Source of the DNA: an uncultured Propionibacteriaceae bacterium | GTDB lineage: Bacteria > Actinomycetota > Actinomycetes > Propionibacteriales > Propionibacteriaceae | Assembly: GCA_945911015.1 (NCBI GenBank) | Contig: CAMDZW010000018.1 | Location: forward strand, 1-64,000 | Length of the DNA stretch: 64,000 nucleotides | Direction of reading: 5' to 3' | Part shown: one piece after another, positions 51,047-60,443 of the stretch | Numbering within the stretch: position 1 is the first letter of the stretch | Layout: each line of letters starts with the position of its first letter | Position numbers and translations under genes: made by a program | Notes under the pieces: model-generated | Databases searched by the model: none | What the model was told of the DNA's origin: nothing | Seen by the model: the letters and a program-made list of their open reading frames with translations, nothing else

Positions 51047-51063
51047 CCGCGACCGGGTCGCGG
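51047..51063. terminator. Small GC hairpin
   Basis: CCGCGAC / GTCGCGG with a 3-base loop in the gap between the GH35 gene and the small lipoprotein; secondary to the stronger hairpin at 51095-51128. Confidence 0.4.
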
Positions 51064-51094
51064 TGTCGTTGTGCCGGGCGCACCGCCGACTCGC

Positions 51095-51128
51095 CAAATC
51101 GACCGGTGATCGGTCGTCGGTCGATTTG
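51095..51128 (-). terminator. Terminator of the GH35 gene
   Basis: A perfect 11-bp stem CAAATCGACCG / CGGTCGATTTG with a 12-base loop, beginning five bases past the GH35 stop codon. Confidence 0.75.
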
Positions 51129-51132
51129 AGGG

Positions 51133-52905
51133 TCAGCCCCGATGAGCGGCCCGGAGTTGGATCGGCCCGGAGCCAGTGCCGGTCTCCAGCAGGATGATCT
51201 CGTTGTCGCCGGGGTGCAGCAAGGAGCCGGGCAGGAAGTAGGAATCCTGCGGGCCACGGTCCCAGTAGCGGCCCAGGGCAAAGCCGTTGACCCACAGGTG
51301 ACCCCGCTGCCAGCCGGGCAGCACGACCAGGGTGTCCCCGGGGCGATCGACATGGAATCGGGCCCGGTGGAAGTGCGGGGCTGAGCTGGTGCTGACCTGT
51401 TCCCAGTCCAGGGTGGGGACGGTGGTCAGGTCGAGGGCCGCCGTGGTGAAGCCGAAGGCATACTGCTGGCCGTGCCGTACGGTGCCCAGACCCTTGATGT
51501 CACGCATGTGAGGGCCGTAGTTGACCCGGCCGAAGTGTTCCACCAGGCATTCCAGGTCTCCTTGCTGGCCGGAGATCTCGAGCTGGATCTCCTCCGGTGC
51601 AGTTCCGGTCGACTCGGCCGTATCTCGTTCGACGGTGCCCAGCGGCGACCCGTCCAGGCTGACCTGAGCGATGTCAGCAATGTCGCCCAGCAGCAGCGGT
51701 CGGGGCGCTCGCGGCCCGGGGATCGGGACCCGGTAGCGGGCAACGCCGTACTGCACACCGAGCTCGTCGAGGCTCGGGGCCGTCGCCGAGGTGATGGCGG
51801 GTTGGGCGTCCAGGACGGGCGCCAGCGGTGCCGAGGCGTCGACGGCCAGGTCCTGATCCTCCAACAGGGGCAGCGGATCCGGCAGCCCTGGCAGCGGCTC
51901 GTCATGGAACGGAGCCAGCACCTCGCGGAAGGCGTGGAACAGCTCGGTCGGACGTCCCTGCTCATCGATGGGGGAGAAGTAGTCGTACGAAGTGACGGTC
52001 GGCCGGAAGGCCTGGTCCTCGTACGGTCCGACCAGATTTGCGCCGGACCAACCGGCGAAGTTGGTGCCGCCGTGGGCCATGTAGATGTTGACCGAGGCAC
52101 CCTCATCGAGGATCGCCTTCAACTCGGCGGCGACCTCCGATGCCGGTCGCGGGGTGACCGGGTGTCCCCAGTGGGTGAACCAGCCACACCAGAACTCCAT
52201 GCAGAACAAGGGATCCTCGTCGCGGTGCTCCCGCAGGATCCGGAACGACTCGGCAGCTCGGCTGCCGAAGTTGGCGGTGGCCAGCACCCCGTCGATGGTG
52301 CCGCCGGTCAGCATCAGGTCGGTCGGGCCGTCCGAGGTGAACAGGGGCACGTCGATGCCGTGACCGAGGAGCATCTCGCGGACCGCTTCGAGGTAGGCGT
52401 GGTCGTCGCCGTACGAGCCGTACTCGTTTTCGACCTGCACCATGATGACGTTGCCGCCCCGCGTGGACTGTCGGGGCGCGATCCGGGGGATCAGCTCGCT
52501 GAACCAGGCTTCGACTGCAGCGATCCAGCCCGGGTCGGAACAACGCAGGGGGATGCTGACGTCGGACAGCAGCCAGACCGGGATGCCACCGGCATCCCAT
52601 TCGGCACAGATGTAGGGGCCGGGACGGACGATGACATCCAGATCGAGCTCGGCGGCCAGATCGATGAACCCTTCGATGTCGCCGAGGCCATCGAAGACGA
52701 ATTCGCCGGGATGGGGTTCGTGGAGGTTCCACGGAACATAGGTCTCGACCGTGTTGAGACCCATGGCCCGCAAGAGCTCGAGGCGATGGCGCCACTGGTC
52801 GGGGTGGACCCGGAAGTAATGGAGGGCGCCGGAGAGGATCCGGTGGGGCGCGCCGTCGCGGACGAACTGGCGGTCGGCCACGGTCAGAGGGCTGCGGGAG
52901 CTCAT
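51133..52905 (-). CDS. Glycoside hydrolase family 35 beta-galactosidase
   Basis: 590 residues from the ATG at 52905; the frame remains open far upstream over the lon gene but that part is not coding. GALHYFRVHPDQWRHRL and NTVETYVPWNLHEP open the GH35 barrel, MVQVENEYGSYG holds the acid/base Glu (about residue 161), and CMEFWCGWFTHWG the nucleophile Glu (about residue 237). MAHGGTNFAGWSGA is also typical; the C-terminal part consists of jelly-roll domains (GHLWVNGFALGRYWDRGPQ). No signal peptide, so it would cleave terminal beta-galactosides taken up by the cell. Monocistronic. Confidence 0.94.
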   Translation of the reverse strand: MSSRSPLTVADRQFVRDGAPHRILSGALHYFRVHPDQWRHRLELLRAMGLNTVETYVPWNLHEPHPGEFVFDGLGDIEGFIDLAAELDLDVIVRPGPYICAEWDAGGIPVWLLSDVSIPLRCSDPGWIAAVEAWFSELIPRIAPRQSTRGGNVIMVQVENEYGSYGDDHAYLEAVREMLLGHGIDVPLFTSDGPTDLMLTGGTIDGVLATANFGSRAAESFRILREHRDEDPLFCMEFWCGWFTHWGHPVTPRPASEVAAELKAILDEGASVNIYMAHGGTNFAGWSGANLVGPYEDQAFRPTVTSYDYFSPIDEQGRPTELFHAFREVLAPFHDEPLPGLPDPLPLLEDQDLAVDASAPLAPVLDAQPAITSATAPSLDELGVQYGVARYRVPIPGPRAPRPLLLGDIADIAQVSLDGSPLGTVERDTAESTGTAPEEIQLEISGQQGDLECLVEHFGRVNYGPHMRDIKGLGTVRHGQQYAFGFTTAALDLTTVPTLDWEQVSTSSAPHFHRARFHVDRPGDTLVVLPGWQRGHLWVNGFALGRYWDRGPQDSYFLPGSLLHPGDNEIILLETGTGSGPIQLRAAHRG

Positions 52906-53007
52906 GGCGCGAAACGCTACCCGGGGTCGACGGCGGACGTCATGGCCCGGCTCAACCCGTGGTCCGTTCGCCCACGGTGAACCGGGAATGAACAGGTCGA
53001 AAGTTGG

Positions 53008-53028
53008 GTTGAGTCGATGACACTCAAC
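53008..53028. promoter_or_regulatory. HAIR element (HspR operator) upstream of lon
   Basis: GTTGAGT-N7-ACTCAAC matches the HspR-associated inverted repeat CTTGAGT-N7-ACTCAAG at all but the outermost pair, with exactly seven spacer bases. It lies 37 bases before the lon start. HspR control of lon is known in streptomycetes. Confidence 0.85.
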
Positions 53029-53064
53029 TTGGGTGTTCGGTGGATTCTTCAGGAGCGCATCACC

Positions 53065-55413
53065 ATGGACTCGACTCTTCGACTGCCCGTCCTCTTCCTG
53101 TCCGACCAGGTCGTCCTGCCACAGATGGTCGTCCCGCTCGAGCTCGACGACAGTGCTCGCAGCGCCATCGACACCGCCCGTGCCCATGCCGACGGTCGCC
53201 TCATCCTTGCCCCCCTCATGACCGGATCTGAGGGATTGGCTGATCGGTATCCCTCGTACGGGGTCGAGGCGAGCGTCGTCCAGCTTGGCCGCACCGCGTC
53301 TGGCACTCCTGCGGCAGTCGTCCGTGCCGAGCACCGCGTCCGCCTCGGCTCCGGCGTCTCCGGGGAAGGCAGCGGCCTGTGGGTCGAAGCGACCCCGGTC
53401 GCCGACGAGGAGATCACCGACGAGCTCACCGCACTGGCCGATGAATATCGCAGCCTGTCGATCGCGTTGCTGCAGCGCCGCGACGCCTGGCAGGTGATCG
53501 ACACCGTCAACCGGGTCACCGACCCTTCAGCCCTGGCCGACCTGGCTGGCTATGCCTCGTGGCTGGACGACAACCACAAGCGTGAACTCCTCGAGACGCC
53601 CGGTGTGGCGGACCGTCTGCAGCTGCTGATCGGCTGGACCCGGGAACACCTGGCCGAGGTCGAGGTGAACGACAAGATCGCCGGTGAGGTCCGCGACACC
53701 ATGGAGAAGAGTCAGCGGGAGTACCTGCTGCGTCAGCAGCTCGCCGCCATTCGTGCCGAGCTGGGCGAGGACGAGCCCGAAGGTGCCCAGGACTACCGCA
53801 GCCGGATCGAAGAGGCTGATCTGCCTGACCATGTCCGCGAGGCCGCCCTGCAGGAGGCCGGCAAGCTGGAACGGGCCTCGGATCAGAACCCGGAGGCCGG
53901 CTGGATCCGGACCTGGCTGGACACCGTGCTCGACCTGCCGTGGACCACCCGGACCACCGACTCGACCGACCTGGTCGCGGCCCGGGACATCCTCGACGCC
54001 GACCATCACGGGCTGGGCGACGTCAAGGAACGCATTGTCGAACATCTGGCCGTACGGGCTCGTCGCGCCTCGCGTGGGCTGGAAGTCGTCGGGGGGCGCG
54101 GGTCGGGTGCTGTGCTCGCCCTCGCCGGCCCGCCCGGGGTGGGCAAGACCTCGCTCGGTGAAAGCATCGCGCGGGCGCTCGGTCGCACCTTCGTCCGGGT
54201 TGCCCTCGGTGGCGTACGGGATGAGGCTGAGATCCGCGGCCACCGGCGTACCTATGTCGGGGCGCTGCCCGGTCGGATCGTCCGGGCCATTGCTGAGTCA
54301 GGTTCGATGAACCCCGTGGTCCTGCTCGACGAGATCGACAAGGTCGGTTCCGACTTCCGCGGCGACCCGGCAGCCGCACTGCTCGAGGTGCTGGACCCGG
54401 CACAGAACCACACCTTCCGTGACCACTACCTCGATCTGGATCTGGACCTGTCCGATGTGCTCTTCCTGGCGACGGCCAATGTGGTCGACACCATCCCGCA
54501 GGCGCTGCTGGACCGGATGGAATTGATCACGGTCGACGGTTACACCGCCGACGACAAGGTCGCCATCGCCCGGGACTTCCTGTTGCCACGTCAGTTGGAG
54601 CGGACTGCGCTGAGTGCCGACGAGGTGTCGATCACCGATGATGCACTGTCCGAACTGATCGCCAACCACACCCGCGAGCCCGGTGTGCGACAGTTGGAAC
54701 GCCTGCTGGGCAAGGCCTTGCGGAAGGTCGCGACCCGGCTGCCGGTGTCGGACGAGACGGTGGATCCGGTGGTCGTGGATGTGGACGATCTGCCTGACAT
54801 CGTCGGGCGAGCCCGGTTCATCCCGGAGAGTCGAGAGTCGCTGGCCGTGCCCGGGGTGGCGACCGGTCTGGCGGTGACTGGCTTCGGTGGCGACGTCCTC
54901 TCGGTCGAGGCGGCAGCGATCGACGGCAAGTCCGGACTGACCCTCACCGGTCAGCTGGGTGAGGTGATGAAGGAGTCGGCCCAGATCGCACTGTCCTATG
55001 TGAAGGCCCATGCCGCCGAGCTCGGGATCACCGACACCTCTGTGCTGGAAGGAAACATCCACCTCCACGTTCCAGCCGGTGCGGTCCCCAAGGACGGACC
55101 GTCGGCCGGTGTCACGATGGTGACCGCGTTGACCTCGATGGCGCTCGGAGTGCCCGTACGGTCAGAGGTCGGCATGACCGGTGAGGTCACGTTGAACGGC
55201 CGAGTGCTGCCCATTGGTGGGGTGAAGCAGAAGCTGCTCGCCGCACAGAGGGCCGGGCTGGCCGAGGTCTTCGTGCCGCAGCGCAACGAGCCCGATCTCG
55301 ACGAGGTGCCGGCCGATGTCCTCGAGCAGGTCACAGTCCGGCCGATGGCCGATGTTGCGGTGCTGGTGCGGGCGGCTCTCGGGCTCGCGGAAGAGGTCGC
55401 ACAGGCCGCCTGA
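53065..55413 (+). CDS. lon: ATP-dependent Lon protease
   Basis: 782 residues from the ATG at 53065 (CAGGAG site). N-terminal substrate domain opens [20 protein letters not shown]. Walker A is GPPGVGKTS (about residue 356), Walker [11 protein letters not shown], and the C-terminal serine-lysine protease has [10 protein letters not shown] (catalytic Ser about 680) and [15 protein letters not shown] (catalytic Lys about 723). It degrades damaged and regulatory proteins in the cytoplasm. Heat-shock control through the HAIR element is likely. Confidence 0.97.
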   Translation: MDSTLRLPVLFLSDQVVLPQMVVPLELDDSARSAIDTARAHADGRLILAPLMTGSEGLADRYPSYGVEASVVQLGRTASGTPAAVVRAEHRVRLGSGVSGEGSGLWVEATPVADEEITDELTALADEYRSLSIALLQRRDAWQVIDTVNRVTDPSALADLAGYASWLDDNHKRELLETPGVADRLQLLIGWTREHLAEVEVNDKIAGEVRDTMEKSQREYLLRQQLAAIRAELGEDEPEGAQDYRSRIEEADLPDHVREAALQEAGKLERASDQNPEAGWIRTWLDTVLDLPWTTRTTDSTDLVAARDILDADHHGLGDVKERIVEHLAVRARRASRGLEVVGGRGSGAVLALAGPPGVGKTSLGESIARALGRTFVRVALGGVRDEAEIRGHRRTYVGALPGRIVRAIAESGSMNPVVLLDEIDKVGSDFRGDPAAALLEVLDPAQNHTFRDHYLDLDLDLSDVLFLATANVVDTIPQALLDRMELITVDGYTADDKVAIARDFLLPRQLERTALSADEVSITDDALSELIANHTREPGVRQLERLLGKALRKVATRLPVSDETVDPVVVDVDDLPDIVGRARFIPESRESLAVPGVATGLAVTGFGGDVLSVEAAAIDGKSGLTLTGQLGEVMKESAQIALSYVKAHAAELGITDTSVLEGNIHLHVPAGAVPKDGPSAGVTMVTALTSMALGVPVRSEVGMTGEVTLNGRVLPIGGVKQKLLAAQRAGLAEVFVPQRNEPDLDEVPADVLEQVTVRPMADVAVLVRAALGLAEEVAQAA

Positions 55414-55442
55414 GCAATCAGGACAATTCCTGACCACAAGGG

Positions 55443-55513
55443 ATCCCATGATGGTCTTCACGCCGGTCCGAACAGCGGACCTGACACTCCGACGGAGATC
55501 ATCATGGGATTCC
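55443..55513 (+). promoter_or_regulatory. Structured translation-initiation region of the DUF664 gene
   Basis: ATCCCATGAT (55443-55452) is complementary to ATCATGGGAT (55501-55510), which contains the start codon; GGTCCG/CGGACC forms an inner hairpin; and CTCC just upstream can pair with the Shine-Dalgarno GGAG (55494-55497). Both initiation elements could be masked. Function inferred. Confidence 0.45.
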
Positions 55514-56067
55514 TCACCCGCACCATCACCGACGAGAACGATGGGGTCGCTGCTTTCGCCTCCAACCAGATCCGCCAGATCGCGACATCACTGCATGGGC
55601 TGACGTCTGAGCAGATCCGAAGCACCCCGAGCGCCTCGGCGATGAGTCTGGCCGCCATCGCTCGGCACGTCATCTTCATCAACGCGAAGGGCTTGCTGGC
55701 TTCCCTCGATCCCGACCACACTCCCGCGCCCGAGGCCTACACGGCCCAGGACCATGCCGCCGGGGGAGTTCAGCCCGAGGGCATCCTGGGCGAGGACACC
55801 GCCGAGAGCCTGATCGCCGAGCTCAACTCCCTCGCTGACCGTACTGAGCAGCTGCTGTCCAAGGCCGATCTGGACCGACGGATTCCGGTGCCGGACCAGC
55901 CGTGGTTCTCCAAGGATCTCGGGACCTGGCCGGCCCGCTGGGTCGCGCTGCACACCATCGAGGAGTGTGCGCGTCATGCCGGGCATGCCGACATCATCCG
56001 CGAGTCGATCGACGGCTTGGGTGCCTATGAGCTCAACGCCCTCGCCGAGGGTGTCGCCTACGCCTGA
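55504..56067 (+). CDS. DinB-like DUF664 family protein
   Basis: 187 residues, ATG with GGAG seven bases upstream. Four-helix DinB/YfiT fold with the metal-binding histidines IARHVIF (about residue 54), ALHTIEECARHAGHADIIRE (about residues 147-166). DUF664 proteins are often mycothiol- or bacillithiol-dependent transferases, but the activity here is not established. Convergent with the histidine phosphatase; their stops abut. Confidence 0.8.
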   Translation: MGFLTRTITDENDGVAAFASNQIRQIATSLHGLTSEQIRSTPSASAMSLAAIARHVIFINAKGLLASLDPDHTPAPEAYTAQDHAAGGVQPEGILGEDTAESLIAELNSLADRTEQLLSKADLDRRIPVPDQPWFSKDLGTWPARWVALHTIEECARHAGHADIIRESIDGLGAYELNALAEGVAYA

Positions 56068-56739
56068 TCAGCCAGGGGTGGCCTGCTCGTCGGCAGTCAC
56101 GTCATGGGAGACGTCGCCGAGCAGGTCCGCTCCACCCAGCGGATCGGTCTGCCAGGACTCCATCTCCCAACCCCGGTCGGGATCCCCGACCAGAGTGATC
56201 ATGCCGGTGTTGCGCAGCTTTCGACCGTCATGGCCGGCCCGATCAAGATCGGCGGCAATCTCGGTGAACACACGGATCGCGGCACCGTGGCTGACCACTG
56301 CCACGGTGTCGTCGGGGGCATGGCGCTCGGCGATGGCCTGCAACGCCGAGGTGTAGCGCTCGAGAAAGGCGTAGCCGTCCTCGCCGCCGGGCAGGGCGGC
56401 ATCCAGGTTGCCGTGCACCCACTCGCTGCAGGACTGCCGATAGGCGTCGACGGCCTCGCGGGAGTGGTCCAGCTCCCAGTCGCCGGCACTGATCTCCTCC
56501 AACCCGACCTGCAGCTGAGGTGAGATTTTCCGTACGGCAGCGAGCGGAGCCGCCGTCAGGTGGGTCCGGACGAGCTGGGAGATGTACAGGCCGGCGATGT
56601 CCTCATGGGCCAGTGCTGCCGGGACCGCCTCAGCCTGACGTTGCCCCAGCGGGGTCAGCCCGGCTCCGGGGATCTGTGTGTCGAGGGCTCCGAGCACATT
56701 GTTGGGAGTCTGGCCGTGACGGATGAGGAGCAGTCGCAT
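56068..56739 (-). CDS. Histidine phosphatase (phosphoglycerate-mutase-like)
   Basis: 223 residues from the ATG at 56739. LLLIRHGQTPNN is the catalytic RHG motif (phosphorylated His about residue 7), SQLVRTHLTAAP the second Arg, GLEEISAGDWE the acid Glu, and VAVVSHGAAIRVF the second His. A small-molecule phosphatase or phosphotransferase, cytoplasmic; substrate unknown. Confidence 0.9.
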   Translation of the reverse strand: MRLLLIRHGQTPNNVLGALDTQIPGAGLTPLGQRQAEAVPAALAHEDIAGLYISQLVRTHLTAAPLAAVRKISPQLQVGLEEISAGDWELDHSREAVDAYRQSCSEWVHGNLDAALPGGEDGYAFLERYTSALQAIAERHAPDDTVAVVSHGAAIRVFTEIAADLDRAGHDGRKLRNTGMITLVGDPDRGWEMESWQTDPLGGADLLGDVSHDVTADEQATPG

Positions 56740-56872
56740 GGCCTCGATCCTATGATCATGGCTGCGGGTCACGATTGACCAGCCCGCGTTTGCTGCAGGA
56801 TCGAACTAGCGGTGGACCCATAATTGGAGTCGTGGCTCGAACCAGCCCGTACCCGTCGTGGAGGCCTGACCC

Positions 56873-58291
56873 GTGGAGAACCCCGTAGTACCCATGTCGT
56901 CCCTGTTCACTCGTCGTCGATTGTTGGGTTCCTCGGCGATCGGCATGACGGCCGTCGGGTTCGCCGGTTGCGCGACCGGCGGCGGCACGGGACCCGATGT
57001 CGGCAACAGCCCCACGGTCCCGGTCACAGAGGGCAATCCGTTCGGTCTGGCCGAGAACACCACCGTGGACGCCGTCGGGTTCAACGGCGGGTACGGCACG
57101 GACTACATCGATTTCGCTGGCGATCAGCTCACCCAGAAGTTCCCGACCGTGACGGTGACCGTCAAACCGGCAACCGACCTGGCCGGAGAGCTGCAGCCGC
57201 GTTTCGTCGGCGGGACCCCTCCGGATGTGTTCGACAACTCCGGCGCAAAGGCGATCGGTTTCAATGCGATCCTCGACCGGATCACCGAGCTCGACGACGT
57301 GATGGAGGCCGAGAACTACGAGGGCATCCCGATCACTGACACCCTGCACGAGGGGGCGATGGTGCCCGGGACCTACGACGGCCGTTTCGTCGCGATCAAC
57401 TATGTGATGACGGTGTACGGGTTGTGGTACTCGGGGTCGCTGTTCGACGAGTTCGGGTGGCAGCCTCCCACCACCTGGGATGAGGCGATCTCTCTTGGGG
57501 AGAAGGCAAAGTCACAGGGCAAGTACCTTTTCTGCTGGGGCAAGGAGGCCGCGACCTACTACCAGGTGATGGCGCTGGAGTCGGCCATCAAGCAAGGCGG
57601 CCATGAGGTCCGCCTCGCGCTGGAGAACCTTGAGGAGGACTGCTGGTCGCATCCGGCGATCCAGGCGGTTTTCGAGGCCCTGGAGACGATCGTGTCCGAG
57701 GGCATGGTCAAGCCGGGCGGGTCGGGCACCTTGTTCACCGCAGCACAGGCCCAGTGGTCCAACGACCAGGAGGCGATCCTCTACCCCAGCGGTGCATGGA
57801 TCGAGAACGAGATGAAGTCACAGACCAAGGACGGCTTCGAGATGCGCGGCGCCCCCACTCCGATCGTCGATTCCTCCTCGGTGATGCCTCTGGAAGCACT
57901 TCACAGCTCGGCAGCAACGCCATTTGTCGTTCCTCGCAAGGCAAAGAACGTGGCTGGCGCCAAGGAACTCATGCGCGCCATGCTCAGCGCCGAGGCCGCG
58001 ACGAACTTCTCCAGGACGCGTCTGGTCCCGACCGTCGTGCGTGACATCGTGCCCGAGGACGGATTCGGATCGACCGCGCTCCAGTCGCAGAACAGCATGC
58101 TCGCTGCGGCAGGGGAGCAGGTCTTCGACCTCTCGTTCGTTGACCTCTACGGGATGAACGGGGACATGCTCACTGTGTGGAACTCATTCCTCGACGGGGC
58201 CTCCGACAGGAGTGAGTTGACCGCATCGCTGCAGGGCCTGACCGATGCCGTACGCAACGATCCGAATGTGAAGAAGCTCCGCGTGGACTGA
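56873..58291 (+). CDS. NgcE-like N-acetylglucosamine/chitobiose-type binding lipoprotein
   Basis: 472 residues from GTG at 56873 with GGAGG at good spacing. FTRRRLLGSSAIGMTAVGFAGC is a lipoprotein signal. VGFNGGYGTDYIDFAGDQL, GELQPRFVGGTPPDVFDNSGA, GTYDGRFVAINYVMTVYGLWYSG and SGAWIENEMKSQTKDGFEM match the NgcE group of N-acetylglucosamine/diacetylchitobiose binding proteins. In known systems NgcE works with NgcF/NgcG permeases; none is adjacent, so it is an orphan. Ligand preference may differ from NgcE proper. Confidence 0.83.
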   Translation: MENPVVPMSSLFTRRRLLGSSAIGMTAVGFAGCATGGGTGPDVGNSPTVPVTEGNPFGLAENTTVDAVGFNGGYGTDYIDFAGDQLTQKFPTVTVTVKPATDLAGELQPRFVGGTPPDVFDNSGAKAIGFNAILDRITELDDVMEAENYEGIPITDTLHEGAMVPGTYDGRFVAINYVMTVYGLWYSGSLFDEFGWQPPTTWDEAISLGEKAKSQGKYLFCWGKEAATYYQVMALESAIKQGGHEVRLALENLEEDCWSHPAIQAVFEALETIVSEGMVKPGGSGTLFTAAQAQWSNDQEAILYPSGAWIENEMKSQTKDGFEMRGAPTPIVDSSSVMPLEALHSSAATPFVVPRKAKNVAGAKELMRAMLSAEAATNFSRTRLVPTVVRDIVPEDGFGSTALQSQNSMLAAAGEQVFDLSFVDLYGMNGDMLTVWNSFLDGASDRSELTASLQGLTDAVRNDPNVKKLRVD

Positions 58292-58298
58292 AGCGGGC

Positions 58299-58676
58299 TC
58301 AGTGGGCCACCGCCACCACATCGACCTCGACCAGGATGTCGTAGAGATCGGCGCCGACCGTGGTCCGCGCCGGGTAGGGCTGGGCGAAGGTGTCGGCGTA
58401 GACCGCGTTGTACTCGGCGAAGTCGCGCTTGAGATGCTGTAGGTAGGCGGTCACCTTGACCACATCGTCCAGCGTCAGTCCTTGGGCGGCGAGTGCGGCC
58501 GCGACATTGGCCAGCACCTGCCGGGTCTGTTCGCCGACGGACTCGGCGACCTCGCCGGTCGCCGGGTCCTGCGGCCCGAACCCGGCCGTGAAGAACATCC
58601 CGCCGCCCAGTACGCCTTGGCTGTACGGTCCAGCAGGCTGCGGGGCCTGATCGGTGTGGATGACGGTACGGGACAT
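58299..58676 (-). CDS. RidA-family enamine/imine deaminase
   Basis: 125 residues with GGAG before the ATG at 58676. VIHTDQAPQPAGPYSQGVLGGGMFFTAG and GEQTRQVLANVAAALAAQGLTLDDVVKVTAYL are the standard RidA/YjgF blocks; the catalytic Arg is in PARTTVGADLYD, and ILVEVDVVAV ends the fold. It clears reactive enamines from PLP enzymes. Convergent with the NgcE-like gene. Confidence 0.93.
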   Translation of the reverse strand: MSRTVIHTDQAPQPAGPYSQGVLGGGMFFTAGFGPQDPATGEVAESVGEQTRQVLANVAAALAAQGLTLDDVVKVTAYLQHLKRDFAEYNAVYADTFAQPYPARTTVGADLYDILVEVDVVAVAH

Positions 58677-58778
58677 GGTCGACTCCTCAGCGGTGCAGCA
58701 TGTGTTGTTGATGTCACCGTACCGGCGCCGATCCACCCAGCTTCGTGACGGGCGAAGTTTCCCCGATGTTCATGCACA

Positions 58779-60443
58779 ATGAGGATGAAGTCCTTGCGCA
58801 TGCGTATCACGCACAGTAGGTTCCATGGGGTGGCAGATCACAGCGATGAGGATGCGACCTTCGAACTGGCGGACCAGCGGTGGCTGGATCGTCGCAAACT
58901 ACTGATCGGTGCCGGAGGCAGCGCGGCTGCCCTGGCCTTCATGGTGAATCATCCGACCCGGGCTTCGGCCAAGGTGGCCGCTGTCCCCAGCGATGAGGAT
59001 CCGTTCACTCTCGGGGTCGCGTCGGGAGACCCCTTGCCGGGGGCAGTGGTGTTGTGGACCAAGCTGGCCCCACGGCCGTTCGAGGCGTACGGAGGGCTCT
59101 CCCCGGATCGCGCGATCGAGGTGCGGTGGCAGATGTCGTCGGACGAGAACTTCTCCACCGTGGTCCGTCAGGGCACCGAACTGGCCCATCCGGAATACGG
59201 CTTCTCGGTCCATGTCGACGTGCGCGGACTGGAACCCGACACCGTCTACCACTACCGATTCGCCACCGGCGGCCATCTCAGCGCCACCGGGCGGACCCGT
59301 ACAGCTCCGGCACTGGACGCGGATCTGAAGGAACTGACCTTCGCCGTCGCGTCCTGCAACTCCTTCAACGCTGGTTGGTTCACCGCCACCGGCCACATGG
59401 CCGACGAGGACGTCGATGTGGTCTTCTTCCTCGGCGACTACGTCTATGAGTACCCCCTGCTGGCCGAGCAGAGCCTGCGGGTGGATCCGCCGGACATGCC
59501 GTCGATCTTCAGCACGTCCACCGGTTCGCTCAGCCGCTATCGCCTGCAGTACATCGCCCACCGTCTCGAGCCCGAACTCCAGGAGGCCCACCGCCGCACA
59601 CCGTGGATCGCGATCTGGGACGACCACGAGGTCTTCAATGACTCCTGGGGGTGGCCAGACACACCCGAACATGCCGACGACCTCGTCCGACGGGCCAATG
59701 CCTATCGCGCCTATTGGGAGCACATGCCCCTGCGGCTTCGTCAGGTGCCGAAGGGTCCCGACGTGCGGCTCTACCGACGTTTTGATTTCGGTCAGCTGGC
59801 CCGGTTCAGCATGCTTGATGTCCGGCAGTTCCGCAGCGCCGAGGTCGCCAGTGGGCCGGACAGCCCCGAGCGCCGTGATCCGAGCCGCACCATGTTGGGG
59901 CGTCATCAGGAGGCATGGTTCTTCGACGGCCTGCGGTCCACCAGCGCCCGGTGGAACATCGCGGCCCAAGGCGTCCTGATGTCCATGCTGGACACCGATC
60001 CCACCGAAGGTCAGTCGTTCTCCTCCGGCGGCTGGGACGGCTACCAGGCCTCTCAGCAACGAGTCCTGGACGCGGTCAGCAATCACGCCGTCGACAACTT
60101 CGTGGTGCTGACCGGCGACATCCACCGCAACTATGCGTTGGACATGAAAGCGAACTTCGACGAGCCGGGATCGCCGACCATCGGCGCCGAGTTCGCCGTG
60201 ACCTCGCTGACCAGTGGGGGCGATGGCACAGACTCCGATGCCGGTCTGGAGGACCGCTACCGGGCCAACCCCCATCTGAAGTGGGGCAGTCTGCAGCGTG
60301 GCTACGCCCGTGGCCGCCTCACGCCCGAACGCCTCGACCTCGACTATCGCGAGGTGCCGTACGTCCAGGCGAAGGGTGCCCCGGTCCGTACCAGCCGTTC
60401 GTTCGTCATTGAAGCCGGGCGCCCCGGCATGGAGGAGGCATGA
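58779..60443 (+). CDS. phoD: PhoD-type alkaline phosphatase
   Basis: Up to 554 residues; several possible starts (58779, 58785, 58800, GTG 58830), none with a clear ribosome site. The Tat signal DRRKLLIGAGGSAAALAF ends near ASAKVAA. PhoD_N domain (FTLGVASGDPLPGAVVLWTKLAP) followed by the calcineurin-like catalytic domain: ASCNSFNAGWF, VVFFLGDYVYEY, WDDHEVFNDSW and LTGDIHRNYALD supply the metal ligands. Secreted phosphodiesterase/monoesterase that frees phosphate from outside polymers. It overlaps the discoidin-domain gene by one base. Confidence 0.9.
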   Translation: MRMKSLRMRITHSRFHGVADHSDEDATFELADQRWLDRRKLLIGAGGSAAALAFMVNHPTRASAKVAAVPSDEDPFTLGVASGDPLPGAVVLWTKLAPRPFEAYGGLSPDRAIEVRWQMSSDENFSTVVRQGTELAHPEYGFSVHVDVRGLEPDTVYHYRFATGGHLSATGRTRTAPALDADLKELTFAVASCNSFNAGWFTATGHMADEDVDVVFFLGDYVYEYPLLAEQSLRVDPPDMPSIFSTSTGSLSRYRLQYIAHRLEPELQEAHRRTPWIAIWDDHEVFNDSWGWPDTPEHADDLVRRANAYRAYWEHMPLRLRQVPKGPDVRLYRRFDFGQLARFSMLDVRQFRSAEVASGPDSPERRDPSRTMLGRHQEAWFFDGLRSTSARWNIAAQGVLMSMLDTDPTEGQSFSSGGWDGYQASQQRVLDAVSNHAVDNFVVLTGDIHRNYALDMKANFDEPGSPTIGAEFAVTSLTSGGDGTDSDAGLEDRYRANPHLKWGSLQRGYARGRLTPERLDLDYREVPYVQAKGAPVRTSRSFVIEAGRPGMEEA

